From positions 62,001 to 126,000 of the forward strand of contig NZ_LGIT01000017.1 in assembly GCF_001187865.1 (NCBI RefSeq): a DNA stretch of 64,000 bases. Reading direction: 5' to 3'. The notes below the pieces were generated by a model. It ran no database searches. It was not told where the DNA came from and saw nothing but the letters and a program-made list of their open reading frames with translations. The position numbers were made by a program, and so were the translations under genes. Numbering within the stretch: position 1 is the stretch's first letter; each line of letters starts with the position of its first letter. This stretch comes from Klebsiella sp. RIT-PI-d. Lineage in GTDB: Bacteria > Pseudomonadota > Gammaproteobacteria > Enterobacterales > Enterobacteriaceae. Positions 48,243 to 57,419 of the stretch are shown here, piece by piece.

Positions 48243-49910
48243 TTACTTAGCAATACGCTTGTACTTGATACGCTTCGGCTCCAGCGCGTCTGCGCCCAGC
48301 GTGCGTTTCTTATACTCTTCGTATTCGGTAAAGTTACCTTCGAAGAATTCCACTTTACCTTCATCCTGATAATCCAGAATGTGGGTGGCGATACGGTCGA
48401 GGAACCAGCGGTCGTGCGAGATAACCATTGCACAGCCCGGGAACTCCAGCAGGGCGTTTTCCAGCGCACGCAGGGTTTCGATATCCAGGTCGTTAGTCGG
48501 TTCGTCAAGCAGCAGCATATTGCCGCCAACCTGGAGCAGTTTCGCCAGGTGCAGACGGCCACGTTCACCGCCGGACAGCTCGCCCACGCGTTTGCCCTGA
48601 TCGACACCTTTAAAGTTAAAGCGGCCCACGTAGGCGCGGCTTGGCATTTCAGTGTTGCCGATTTTCATGATATCCAGCCCGCCGGACACTTCTTCCCACA
48701 CGGTTTTGCTGTTATCCATCGCGTCGCGGAACTGATCTACCGACGCCAGCTTCACGGTTTCACCGAGCACGATCTCGCCGCTGTCAGGCTGTTCCTGACC
48801 GGACATCATGCGGAACAGGGTCGATTTACCCGCGCCGTTCGGTCCGATAATCCCGACAATCGCACCTTTCGGTACTGAGAAGCTTAAATCGTCAATCAGC
48901 AGGCGATCGCCGTAGGATTTACGCAGGTTGCTGACCTCAACGACTTTATCGCCCAGACGTGGTCCCGGTGGGATAAACAGTTCGTTGGTTTCGTTACGTT
49001 TCTGATAATCGGTATTATTCAGTTCCTCAAAGCGTGCCAGACGGGCTTTACCCTTCGACTGACGGCCCTTCGCGCCCTGACGTACCCACTCCAGCTCTTT
49101 CTCAATCGATTTACGGCGAGCCGCTTCCTGAGAAGCTTCCTGCGCCAGACGCTGATCTTTCTGCTCCAGCCACGAGGAGTAGTTACCTTCCCACGGAATA
49201 CCTTCACCGCGGTCCAGCTCCAGGATCCAGCCGGCAACGTTATCCAGGAAGTAACGGTCGTGGGTAATGGCCACTACCGTTCCCTCGAAGTCGTGCAGGA
49301 AGCGTTCCAGCCACGCAACGGATTCGGCATCCAGGTGGTTAGTCGGCTCATCAAGCAGCAGCATGTCTGGTTTTTCGAGCAGCAGGCGGCACAGCGCGAC
49401 GCGGCGGCGTTCACCACCGGACAGCTTCTCGACTTTTGCATCCCAGTCTGGCAGACGCAGGGCATCAGCCGCGCGCTCCAGCTGCACATTCAGATTATGG
49501 CCGTCATGCGCCTGAATAATCTCTTCAAACTTGCCCTGCTGCGCGGCGAGTTTATCGAAGTCAGCATCGGGTTCAGCATACTTTGCGTACACTTCATCCA
49601 GGCCTTTCAGGGCGTTAACCACCTCGGCGACCGCTTCTTCAATCGATTCGCGAACCGTGTGTTCCGGGTTTAGCTTCGGCTCCTGCGGCAGATAGCCAAT
49701 TTTCAGGCCAGGCTGCGGGCGGGCTTCACCTTCAATGTCGGTATCAATACCCGCCATGATGCGCAGCAGCGTCGATTTACCGGCGCCGTTCAGGCCCAGT
49801 ACACCAATTTTTGCGCCAGGGAAGAAACTCAGAGAGATGTTTTTCAAAATATGACGTTTCGGCGGAACCACTTTGCCGACACGATGCATGGTATAAACGA
49901 ATTGAGCCAC
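48243..49910 (-). CDS. ettA: Energy-dependent translational throttle protein EttA (ABC-F)
   Basis: 555 residues with two ABC domains and no membrane segment. Walker A is GLNGAGKST and GPNGAGKST, both LSGGER signatures are present, and the linker between domains is basic and helical (EKELEWVRQGAKGRQSKGKARL split). EttA binds the ribosomal E site and restrains the first translation step under low ATP. The length equals that of E. coli. Confidence 0.97.
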   Translation of the reverse strand: MAQFVYTMHRVGKVVPPKRHILKNISLSFFPGAKIGVLGLNGAGKSTLLRIMAGIDTDIEGEARPQPGLKIGYLPQEPKLNPEHTVRESIEEAVAEVVNALKGLDEVYAKYAEPDADFDKLAAQQGKFEEIIQAHDGHNLNVQLERAADALRLPDWDAKVEKLSGGERRRVALCRLLLEKPDMLLLDEPTNHLDAESVAWLERFLHDFEGTVVAITHDRYFLDNVAGWILELDRGEGIPWEGNYSSWLEQKDQRLAQEASQEAARRKSIEKELEWVRQGAKGRQSKGKARLARFEELNNTDYQKRNETNELFIPPGPRLGDKVVEVSNLRKSYGDRLLIDDLSFSVPKGAIVGIIGPNGAGKSTLFRMMSGQEQPDSGEIVLGETVKLASVDQFRDAMDNSKTVWEEVSGGLDIMKIGNTEMPSRAYVGRFNFKGVDQGKRVGELSGGERGRLHLAKLLQVGGNMLLLDEPTNDLDIETLRALENALLEFPGCAMVISHDRWFLDRIATHILDYQDEGKVEFFEGNFTEYEEYKKRTLGADALEPKRIKYKRIAK

Positions 49911-50107
49911 GTTGGACTTCGCCTCTTTTATGATAATGAGTTCAGAGGCGAAGTGTAGCCGTTTTCCCGACCGAATCCCAGCGGACCGGACAGCGCGACG
50001 AAAGTAAAAATATGTCCGGAACGTGGCGCGATGCGCAATGTCTGATTAGCATAACTGTACGCGGCACGATGCTGCCTGAATCATTTATTAAAAAAGAGGA
50101 AGAGCTT

Positions 50108-52045
50108 GTGAAGAAAGCTAACTATGCGGCGTGGCGTCTTCTGGCGGTCAGCGCCTGCCTGATGAGCGTTAGCTATCATGCCTGTGCTGACTCTCTGGAA
50201 GAGCAGCGTAACCGTTATGCGCAGGTGAAACAGGCGTGGGATAATCATCAGATGGAGATGGTTGATCAGCTGATGCCCACATTGCAGAGCTATCCGCTTT
50301 ATCCTTACCTTGAGTACCGTCAAATCACTGACGATCTGCAAAATCAGACGGCCATCGCCGTCAGCAATTTCGTCCAGGCTAACCCAACCCTCCCGCCTGC
50401 CCGCGCGCTAAAATCGCGTTTCGTCAATGAACTGGCACGCCGTGAAGACTGGCGCGGGCTGCTGGCGTTTAGCCCGGACAAACCCGGCATCACCGAAGCA
50501 CAATGTAACTACTACTTCGCAAAGTGGAATACTGGGCAGGCGCAAGAAGCGTGGAACGGGGCAAAGGACCTGTGGTTAACCGGGAAAAGTCAGCCGAACG
50601 CCTGTGATAAGCTGTTCGGCGCCTGGCGAGCCTCGGGAACTCAGGATCCACTGGCGTACCTGGAGCGTATCCGTCTGGCAATGAAAGCCGGAAATACCGG
50701 GCTGGTGAACGTACTGGCAGGGCAAATGCCACCGGATTATCAGACCATTTCTACCGCTATTATATCTCTGTCGAATGCACCGGATAGCGTCCTGACCTTC
50801 GCCCGGATGACCGGTGCAACCGATTTCACGCGCCAGATGGCGGCGATAGCCTTTGCCAGCGTCGCGCGCCAGGATGCCGAAAATGCCCGCCTGATGATCC
50901 CCTCGCTGGTCCAGGCACAGGATCTGAATGAAGATCAAACCCAGGAGCTGCGCGACATTGTTGCCTGGCGGCTGATGGGCAATGATATTACCGAAGAGCA
51001 GGCGCGCTGGCGCGATGATGCCATTATGCGTTCGCAGTCCGTTTCTCTGCTGGAACGCCGGGTGCGAATGGCGCTTGGAAGTGGCGATCGTAAAGGCCTT
51101 AATACCTGGCTTGCCCGCTTGCCAATGGACGCAAAAGAGAAAGATGAATGGCGTTACTGGCAGGCCGACCTGCTGCTGGAGCGTGGACGTGATGGGGAAG
51201 CCAACGAGATCCTGCACGCGCTGATGAAAGAACGCGGTTTTTATCCGATGGTGGCCGCTCGCCGCCTGGGTGAAGAATATCAGCTTAAAATCGATAAAGC
51301 GCCGGGCAATGCCGATCCTGTTCTGGTTCAGGGCGCGGAAATGGCCAGGGTCCGTGAGTTGATGTACTGGGGGCTTGATAATACCGCGCGCAGCGAGTGG
51401 GCGAATCTGATCAGCAGCCGGACGAAAACGGAGCAGGCGCAGCTGGCACGCTATGCCTTCGACAGACAGTGGTGGGATCTCAGCGTACAGGCGACCATTG
51501 CCGGAAAAATGTGGGATCAACTGGAGGAACGCTTCCCGCTGGCGTGGAATGATGTTTTCGCCCGTAACATTCGCGACAAGGACATCCCGCAAAGCTATGC
51601 CATGGCAATCGCCCGTCAGGAAAGCGCCTGGAACCCGAAAGTACGCTCACCGGTGGGAGCTTCCGGCCTGATGCAAATTATGCCGGCAACGGCAACGCAT
51701 ACGGTGAAGATGTTCTCTATCCCAGGCTATACCAGCCAGGGGCAACTGCTGGATCCTGAAACCAATATTATGATTGGTACTTATTATCTTCAGTATGTTT
51801 ATCAGCAGTTTGATAACAACCGTATCCTGGCTTCGGCAGCCTACAACGCCGGACCGGGACGCGCGCGTACCTGGCTTAGAAACAGTGCCGGGCGTATCGA
51901 TCCCATCGCGTTTGTCGAAAGCATTCCTTTTTCTGAAACGCGCGGCTACGTGAAGAACGTTCTCGCCTATGATGCCTACTACCGCTACTTTATGGGGCAG
52001 AAGCCTGTCATCCTGAGTGATGCCGAGTGGGAACGGCGTTACTGA
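50108..52045 (+). CDS. slt: Soluble lytic murein transglycosylase Slt70
   Basis: 645 residues from the GTG at 50108 (AAAGAGGAAGAG upstream), the E. coli length; a longer version would spoil the signal peptide. Signal peptide AAWRLLAVSACLMSVSYHACA, then a ring of helical repeats, then the C-terminal lysozyme-like domain with catalytic Glu in AIARQESAWNP and GASGLMQIMP, AYNAGPGR. It cleaves peptidoglycan to anhydro-muropeptides in the periplasm. Confidence 0.96.
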   Translation: MKKANYAAWRLLAVSACLMSVSYHACADSLEEQRNRYAQVKQAWDNHQMEMVDQLMPTLQSYPLYPYLEYRQITDDLQNQTAIAVSNFVQANPTLPPARALKSRFVNELARREDWRGLLAFSPDKPGITEAQCNYYFAKWNTGQAQEAWNGAKDLWLTGKSQPNACDKLFGAWRASGTQDPLAYLERIRLAMKAGNTGLVNVLAGQMPPDYQTISTAIISLSNAPDSVLTFARMTGATDFTRQMAAIAFASVARQDAENARLMIPSLVQAQDLNEDQTQELRDIVAWRLMGNDITEEQARWRDDAIMRSQSVSLLERRVRMALGSGDRKGLNTWLARLPMDAKEKDEWRYWQADLLLERGRDGEANEILHALMKERGFYPMVAARRLGEEYQLKIDKAPGNADPVLVQGAEMARVRELMYWGLDNTARSEWANLISSRTKTEQAQLARYAFDRQWWDLSVQATIAGKMWDQLEERFPLAWNDVFARNIRDKDIPQSYAMAIARQESAWNPKVRSPVGASGLMQIMPATATHTVKMFSIPGYTSQGQLLDPETNIMIGTYYLQYVYQQFDNNRILASAAYNAGPGRARTWLRNSAGRIDPIAFVESIPFSETRGYVKNVLAYDAYYRYFMGQKPVILSDAEWERRY

Positions 52046-52067
52046 TTGCGAGGAGTTATGATATGCT

Positions 52068-52087
52068 TGTACTCGTGTAAGAGTACA
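52068..52087. promoter_or_regulatory. TrpR operator at trpR
   Basis: GTACTC and GAGTAC flank a six-base centre in a palindromic region resembling the trp operators (GNACT...AGTNC). It lies about 60 bases upstream of the trpR start and supports autoregulation. Confidence 0.8.
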
Positions 52088-52143
52088 CCAGACAGCGGAT
52101 ACCTGCGTTCAGCGTATCCGCTGCCCTAAAAAGGCGGCGCATT

Positions 52144-52473
52144 ATGACTCAGCAATCACCTTATTCTTCGGCCCTGGCCGAGCAGCGCAATCAGGAGTGG
52201 CTTCGTTTTGTCGCGTTGCTTCAGCAGGCCTGCGCAGAAGATTTGCACATTCCACTTTTGCAATTAATGCTTACGCCCGACGAGCGGGAAGCGCTGGGGA
52301 CCCGCGTACGCATTATTGAAGAGCTGTTGCGCGGCGAAATGAGTCAGCGCGAGCTAAAAAATGAACTGGGCGCGGGGATCGCCACGATCACGCGCGGGTC
52401 AAACAGCCTTAAATCTGCGCCGGTGGAATTACGCCAGTGGCTGGAGACGGTGCTGCTTAAAAGTGCCAAATAA
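52144..52473 (+). CDS. trpR: Trp operon repressor TrpR
   Basis: 109 residues, all helical, with the helix-turn-helix [24 protein letters not shown] and the tryptophan-binding LTPDERE region. It binds trp, aroH, mtr and its own operator with tryptophan. AAGGCGGCGC leader; stop lies just before the convergent yjjX end. Confidence 0.97.
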   Translation: MTQQSPYSSALAEQRNQEWLRFVALLQQACAEDLHIPLLQLMLTPDEREALGTRVRIIEELLRGEMSQRELKNELGAGIATITRGSNSLKSAPVELRQWLETVLLKSAK

Positions 52474-52476
52474 CCG

Positions 52477-52992
52477 TTATTGGTATACAGAATTGTGGAA
52501 CGGGCTTAATGCCAGGATCACCGCCTGATGATACACGCTGCTGCGGGTTAGTTTTCCGGCGGTAAAAATCCCAATCGCTCCTGCTTTGCGCCCAATGTCG
52601 TCGATGCCGGTAAACTGTGACATGACCGGTCCTAACGCCTCACCCGCTCTGACCCTTTCCAGTATTGCCGCAGGCAGTGGCAGAGTAGCGGAACGCGCCT
52701 CACCGCGCCGATCGGGGCTTTCGATAACCACCCAGCTAAAGGTACTGTCTTCGTCGATCCCGGCTTCAATCGCGACCCAGAAATCGGCGGTAGGGTGTAA
52801 TTGTCGGGCATGAGCGACGCGGTTTCGTGCCCCGCTGCGGGTTTCGTCGCTTCCAACCGGTTGCTCCGGGACGCCGCTGTCAACGGCCCTCGACGTAAGC
52901 TGACAGGTATTTTCACCGAAGATCTCGTTAAATGCCTGGAGAATCGCCTGAATTTTGGCTGGATTAGTGGTAGCAACGACAACATTGTGCAT
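52477..52992 (-). CDS. yjjX: Inosine/xanthosine triphosphatase YjjX
   Basis: 171 residues. The start is taken at [21 protein letters not shown]; two extra codons are open upstream. The nucleotide-binding TTNPAKI motif, VPEQP and the acidic [10 protein letters not shown] mark the family. It removes ITP/XTP, preventing their use in RNA and DNA. Convergent with trpR. Confidence 0.93.
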   Translation of the reverse strand: MHNVVVATTNPAKIQAILQAFNEIFGENTCQLTSRAVDSGVPEQPVGSDETRSGARNRVAHARQLHPTADFWVAIEAGIDEDSTFSWVVIESPDRRGEARSATLPLPAAILERVRAGEALGPVMSQFTGIDDIGRKAGAIGIFTAGKLTRSSVYHQAVILALSPFHNSVYQ

Positions 52993-53043
52993 AATCATCT
53001 TTAACTCTTAACAAATTTCATCGCAGTATAACGGATAAATAAT

Positions 53044-53691
53044 ATGTTACAGGTATACCTTGTTCGCCACGGTGAGACGCAGTGGAACGCCGAGCGACGT
53101 ATTCAGGGCCAGTCTGACAGTCCGCTTACCGAAAAAGGCGAGCAGCAGGCATGGCAGGTCGGGGAACGCGCGAAAGCGCTGGGGATCACCCATATTATTG
53201 CCAGCGATCTGGGCCGCACGCGTCAGACCGCAGGCATCATCGCTGAAGCCTGTGGGTGTGATGTTATGCTGGACTCCCGGTTGCGCGAGCTGGATATGGG
53301 CGTACTGGAAGAGCGGCATATTGATTCTCTGACCGGCGATGAAGAAGCGTGGCGTCGCCAGCTGGTTAACGGAACGTCAGACGGTCGTATTCCAGAGGGA
53401 GAATCCATGCAGGAACTCAGTGATCGTATGCACGCGGCACTGACAGAGTGTCTGGCGTTGCCGCAGGGAAGTCGCCCGCTGCTGGTCAGTCACGGCATGG
53501 CGCTCGGCTGCCTGGTCAGCACCATTCTTGGCCTGCCCGCCTGGGCGGAACGTCGCCTGCGCCTGCGTAACTGTTCGATCTCGCGGATTGATTATCAGCA
53601 AAGTCCGTGGCTGGCGTCGGGCTGGGTCGTTGAGACGGCAGGGGATGTTTCTCATCTTGATGCCCCTGCGCTGGACGAATTGCAGCGTTAA
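53044..53691 (+). CDS. gpmB: Phosphoglycerate mutase-like phosphatase GpmB (YtjC)
   Basis: 215 residues. Histidine-phosphatase motifs are LVRHGETQWN (nucleophilic His), LRELDMGVLEE and SHGMALG. E. coli GpmB has been named a mutase but behaves as a phosphatase in tests; the substrate is not certain. It overlaps the rob 3' end by four bases. Confidence 0.93.
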   Translation: MLQVYLVRHGETQWNAERRIQGQSDSPLTEKGEQQAWQVGERAKALGITHIIASDLGRTRQTAGIIAEACGCDVMLDSRLRELDMGVLEERHIDSLTGDEEAWRRQLVNGTSDGRIPEGESMQELSDRMHAALTECLALPQGSRPLLVSHGMALGCLVSTILGLPAWAERRLRLRNCSISRIDYQQSPWLASGWVVETAGDVSHLDAPALDELQR

Positions 53692-54557
53692 CGGCGGATT
53701 GGGATCAGGTATTCGCAGCGAAGCTGAATAGGCGGAGCCTGGTTCCGGGCTTCATCCTGCGGGAAGAAGCGTTCAATATCCTGGCCTTTACGGCGCGTCA
53801 GGCCCAGCATAGGCATACAGGTGCCATAGAGGGTCAGGATAAATTCCTGCAGGCCAGTACCCGGTCCTGCATAGGTAAACTGAACGTATTCTCCGCCTTC
53901 CAGTTTTACTGCCTGGGTATTGTGCATATGACCATTGATCATGTCAGGGGTTAATGCGGTGGTGTAGAACACTTCCTGCTCATCTTCTTTTTCAGAACTC
54001 GGGCACGGCTCGTGTAAACCGTACAGTACGGGCGGCAGAGACGGCGAATTGCCGAGGAAATCCCGCCAGAACTGAATCCGCATTTGGTTGCGGAAATCAG
54101 AAATTTCTTCCAGTTTACACGTGTAACTCTGGGTAACACCGACCATCTCTGTCGGCTGCAGCGTCACAAATTCATAATGAGGCATACTGAACTCAGACAG
54201 GCGCAGCGGTGGGCGCATACCGTAAGAGCTCCAGTCCGGCGAGCGGCGATAAAGCGCGGGCGTCAGCGTAAATTGTTTTTTAAACGCGCGGGTAAACGTC
54301 TGCTGTGAATCAAACCGGTACTGAAGGGCAATATCAAGAATAGGACGCGCGGTCAGACGCAAAGCAACGGCTGATTTTGACAAGCGACGCGCACGGATAT
54401 AAGCACCAATGGCATGACCGGTGACATCTTTAAACATCCTCTGTAGATGCCACTTGGAATAGCCAGCTTTTGCCGCCACATTATCAAGTGACAGGGGCTG
54501 GTCAAGATGACCTTCCAGCCAGGTAAGTAGATCGCGAATGATCCCAGCCTGATCCAT
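53688..54557 (-). CDS. rob: AraC-family activator Rob (right oriC-binding)
   Basis: 289 residues. N-terminal AraC/XylS DNA-binding domain with two helix-turn-helices (LSLDNVAAKAGYSKWHLQRMFK and TARPILDIALQYRFDSQQTFTRAFKK), followed by a GyrI-like C-terminal ligand domain. It activates the mar/sox/rob regulon (efflux, solvent tolerance) in response to bile salts or dipyridyl. Length is as in E. coli. Confidence 0.97.
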   Translation of the reverse strand: MDQAGIIRDLLTWLEGHLDQPLSLDNVAAKAGYSKWHLQRMFKDVTGHAIGAYIRARRLSKSAVALRLTARPILDIALQYRFDSQQTFTRAFKKQFTLTPALYRRSPDWSSYGMRPPLRLSEFSMPHYEFVTLQPTEMVGVTQSYTCKLEEISDFRNQMRIQFWRDFLGNSPSLPPVLYGLHEPCPSSEKEDEQEVFYTTALTPDMINGHMHNTQAVKLEGGEYVQFTYAGPGTGLQEFILTLYGTCMPMLGLTRRKGQDIERFFPQDEARNQAPPIQLRCEYLIPIRR

Positions 54558-54765
54558 ACAATGTCCTCATCCATAAATGCATGTGCCTGATACTCAGTAG
54601 CGGATAATAGCATTTTTTGGTGTTTTAGCATTCAGTGTTTTTTTTGCGATTAAATGCGATTGAAGCTCGAAAGAAAAGATGATCTTTCTAATCCTGTGAT
54701 CTATAAACAGTTTATTTAGAAATGTTGAATAATCACGCTGTTAAATCTTTGGAAATAGTAACAAT

Positions 54766-55239
54766 ATGAAATATAAGAGCTTAATTCTTCCCGTACTGCT
54801 GGTCACCTGCGTGCCGTTCGCACACGCTGAAGAAGTCGGGTCGGTGGACACGGTATTCAAAATGTTCGGCCCTGACCATAAAATTGTGGTTGAAGCCTTT
54901 GACGATCCGGATGTCAAAAACGTAACGTGTTATATCAGCCGCGCCAAAACGGGCGGCATCAAAGGCGGCCTGGGGCTGGCAGAAGATACCGCCGATGCGG
55001 CGATTTCGTGCCAGCAGGTAGGGCCAGTCGAACTGAGCGATAAGATAAAATCTGGCAAAACGCAGGGCGATGTGGTTTTCCAGAAACGAACGTCGCTGGT
55101 CTTTAAGAAATTGCAGGTGGTACGGTTCTACGATGCAAAACGTAACACACTGGCGTATCTGGCCTACTCAGATAAAGTTGTCGAAGGCTCGCCAAAAAAT
55201 GCGTTAAGTGCCGTACCCATCATGCCGTGGAGAGAGTAA
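54766..55239 (+). CDS. creA: CreA periplasmic protein
   Basis: 157 residues with a signal peptide ([17 protein letters not shown]) cut before EEVGSV. The mature part has the conserved [14 protein letters not shown] and [12 protein letters not shown], with two cysteines. Its function is unknown; it is the first gene of creABCD, 12 bases upstream of creB. Confidence 0.93.
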   Translation: MKYKSLILPVLLVTCVPFAHAEEVGSVDTVFKMFGPDHKIVVEAFDDPDVKNVTCYISRAKTGGIKGGLGLAEDTADAAISCQQVGPVELSDKIKSGKTQGDVVFQKRTSLVFKKLQVVRFYDAKRNTLAYLAYSDKVVEGSPKNALSAVPIMPWRE

Positions 55240-55251
55240 CAGGGACACTTT

Positions 55252-55938
55252 ATGCCGCCGTTAATCTGGTTAGTTGAGGATGAAGTCAGCATTGCAGAAA
55301 CGCTTATCTATACGCTGCAGCAGGAGGGATTTGCGGTAAGTGCGTTTGAGCGCGGTCTGCCGGTGCTTGAGGCAATACGGGATCAGGTGCCGGATCTGAT
55401 CATTCTGGATATTGGCCTGCCGGATATCAGCGGTTTTGAATTGTGTCGACAACTGCAGGCCAGTCATTCCACGCTGCCGCTTTTGTTTCTCACGGCGCGC
55501 AATGATGAGGTTGATAAACTGCTGGGGCTGGAGATGGGGGCGGATGACTATATTGCTAAACCTTTCTCCCCGCGCGAGGTGTGCGCCCGGGTACGTGTGG
55601 TACTCAGGCGCCTGCAAAAAAGCTTCGAGCCGCCCGCGCTTCAGCGTATTGGGCTGTTTGAGCTTAACGAAACCGGTGCGAATATCCGCTGGTGCGGACA
55701 AACGCTACAGCTTACTCGCTATGAATATTTGTTGCTAAAAACGCTGCTGAAGTCGCCAGGTCAGGTCTTCTCTCGTCAGCAACTCATGGATCGGGTATGG
55801 GTCGATGCGCAGGAAAGTTTTGATCGCACCGTCGATACGCATATCAAAACGCTGCGCGCTAAACTGCGTCTGGTGAATGCTGAGCTTTCTCCGGTCAATA
55901 CACATCGCGGTCTGGGTTACAGTCTGGGTATTCATTAA
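55252..55938 (+). CDS. creB: Response regulator CreB
   Basis: 228 residues of the OmpR/PhoB type. The receiver has acidic EDE near residue 10, phospho-Asp in LIILDIGLPD and Lys in DYIAKPFSP; the winged helix follows (ELLKTLLKSPGQVFSRQQL region). CreB binds TTCAC-N6-TTCAC and controls central-metabolism and beta-lactamase-linked genes. Its TAA overlaps the creC ATG by one base. Confidence 0.95.
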   Translation: MPPLIWLVEDEVSIAETLIYTLQQEGFAVSAFERGLPVLEAIRDQVPDLIILDIGLPDISGFELCRQLQASHSTLPLLFLTARNDEVDKLLGLEMGADDYIAKPFSPREVCARVRVVLRRLQKSFEPPALQRIGLFELNETGANIRWCGQTLQLTRYEYLLLKTLLKSPGQVFSRQQLMDRVWVDAQESFDRTVDTHIKTLRAKLRLVNAELSPVNTHRGLGYSLGIH

Positions 55939-57362
55939 TGCGCATGGGAATGCGGTTGCTGCTGGGCTACTTTCTCATTGTCGCCGTCGCCGGCTGGTTT
56001 GTTTTTTCCATTTTTGTCCAGGAAGTAAAGCCCGGCGTGCGGCGCGCCATGGAGGGAACGCTGATTGATACCGCCACGCTGATGGCTGAACTGGCGAAAG
56101 AGGATTTACTGACGGGAAATACACAGCACGGACGGCTGGCGAAAGCATTTGTCGATCTGCACGATCGGCCTATCAAGGCCAATATCAGCGGTATCGAAAA
56201 AGTACGTAATGAATATCACCTTTATATGACTGATGCGCAGGGCAAAGTGTTATTTGACTCTGCCGGACGTGCGACAGGGCAGGATTATTCGCGCTGGAAT
56301 GATGTCTGGTTAACGCTACGGGGTCAGTACGGCGCACGCAGCACTAAAAGCGACCCTGACGATCCCGACAGCACCGTTATGTATGTCGCCGCACCGATAA
56401 TGCATAACGGAAAAATAGTGGGCGTACTGAGCATCGGGAAAGCCAATAATACCATGACCCCGGTTATTAAACGCAGTGAACGGCGCATTCTGTGGGCTGG
56501 TGGTGCGCTGCTGGGGATTGCCCTGATGATCGGCGGCCTGATGGTATGGTGGATTAACCGCTCCATTAGCAAGCTGGTACGCTATGCAGATTCCGTCACC
56601 CTTGAGCAGCCGGTTCCTTTGCCTGACGTCGGCAGCAGCGAGCTGCGCAAATTGGCCAGCGCGCTGGAAAGTATGCGGGTAAAACTCGAGGGAAAAAATT
56701 ATATTGAACATTATGTTCACGCCCTGACCCACGAATTAAAAAGTCCGCTGGCGGCTGTTCGCGGGGCCGCTGAGATCCTCCAGGAGATGCCTCCGCCCGC
56801 CGTCGCCGCGCGTTTTACCCATAATATTCTGACCCAAAATGCCCGAATGCAGGCGCTGGTGGAAAAACTGTTGTTGCAGGCCAAAGTTGAAAGTCGCATT
56901 GAAATTCTGCCCGACACGGTTTCGCTCAATATGCTGTTTCTCGATCTCTGTGAATCGCGCGGCATCCAGATGGAACGAAAAAGGCTGACATTTGAATGCC
57001 ATGAAACCGATCTTCTGGTGGCCGGGGAGGCAGAACTGCTGGCTGAGGCGCTGGGGAATCTGCTGGATAACGCCATCGATTTTACCCCGGCTGGCGGCCT
57101 GATTGCGCTTACGGCGCAGCCGCAGGAAGAAAAGGTCCTTATCCGCGTCACCGACAGCGGGAGCGGAGTACCTGTTTATGCCATCGATCGACTTTTCGAA
57201 CGCTTTTATTCCTTGCCGCGTGAAGATGGGCACAAGAGTAGTGGGCTGGGATTGGCCTTCGTACGCGAGGTTGCGCGCCTGCATCGCGGAAGCATCACGT
57301 TAGTCAATCTCTCACCGTGCGGTACCGAAGCAACGCTGACACTTCACCGTCGCTTCACATAG
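55938..57362 (+). CDS. creC: Sensor histidine kinase CreC
   Basis: 474 residues. TM1 (about 7-27), periplasmic domain, TM2 (about 183-205), HAMP, then the phospho-His in THELKSPLAAVRG and ATP-binding boxes NLLDNAIDF, DSGSGVP and SGLGLAFVREV. It senses growth-medium state and fermentation products; phosphorylates CreB. Coupled to creB by the TAATG overlap. The first cre-tag of creD overlaps its last codons. Confidence 0.95.
   Translation: MRMGMRLLLGYFLIVAVAGWFVFSIFVQEVKPGVRRAMEGTLIDTATLMAELAKEDLLTGNTQHGRLAKAFVDLHDRPIKANISGIEKVRNEYHLYMTDAQGKVLFDSAGRATGQDYSRWNDVWLTLRGQYGARSTKSDPDDPDSTVMYVAAPIMHNGKIVGVLSIGKANNTMTPVIKRSERRILWAGGALLGIALMIGGLMVWWINRSISKLVRYADSVTLEQPVPLPDVGSSELRKLASALESMRVKLEGKNYIEHYVHALTHELKSPLAAVRGAAEILQEMPPPAVAARFTHNILTQNARMQALVEKLLLQAKVESRIEILPDTVSLNMLFLDLCESRGIQMERKRLTFECHETDLLVAGEAELLAEALGNLLDNAIDFTPAGGLIALTAQPQEEKVLIRVTDSGSGVPVYAIDRLFERFYSLPREDGHKSSGLGLAFVREVARLHRGSITLVNLSPCGTEATLTLHRRFT
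57343..57358 (+). promoter_or_regulatory. Cre-tag (CreB box) upstream of creD
   Basis: TTCACCGTCGCTTCAC fits TTCAC-N6-TTCAC exactly. It lies at the very end of creC, about 60 bases before creD. Confidence 0.85.
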
Positions 57363-57363
57363 C

Positions 57364-57379
57364 TTCAGCGTCACCTCAC
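57364..57379 (+). promoter_or_regulatory. Second, degenerate cre-tag upstream of creD
   Basis: TTCAGCGTCACCTCAC has one change in each half-site and is 21 bases after the first tag, so both face the same side of the helix. E. coli creD also has tandem tags, as I recall. Confidence 0.6.
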
Positions 57380-57419
57380 ATAGCGCTTTTATGCTCTCTG
57401 TATTACAGAGGAGCATACT

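Noticed and set aside
50576-51592. 338-codon open frame on the minus strand opposite slt
   Set aside because: A shadow of slt codon bias; no recognisable protein features.
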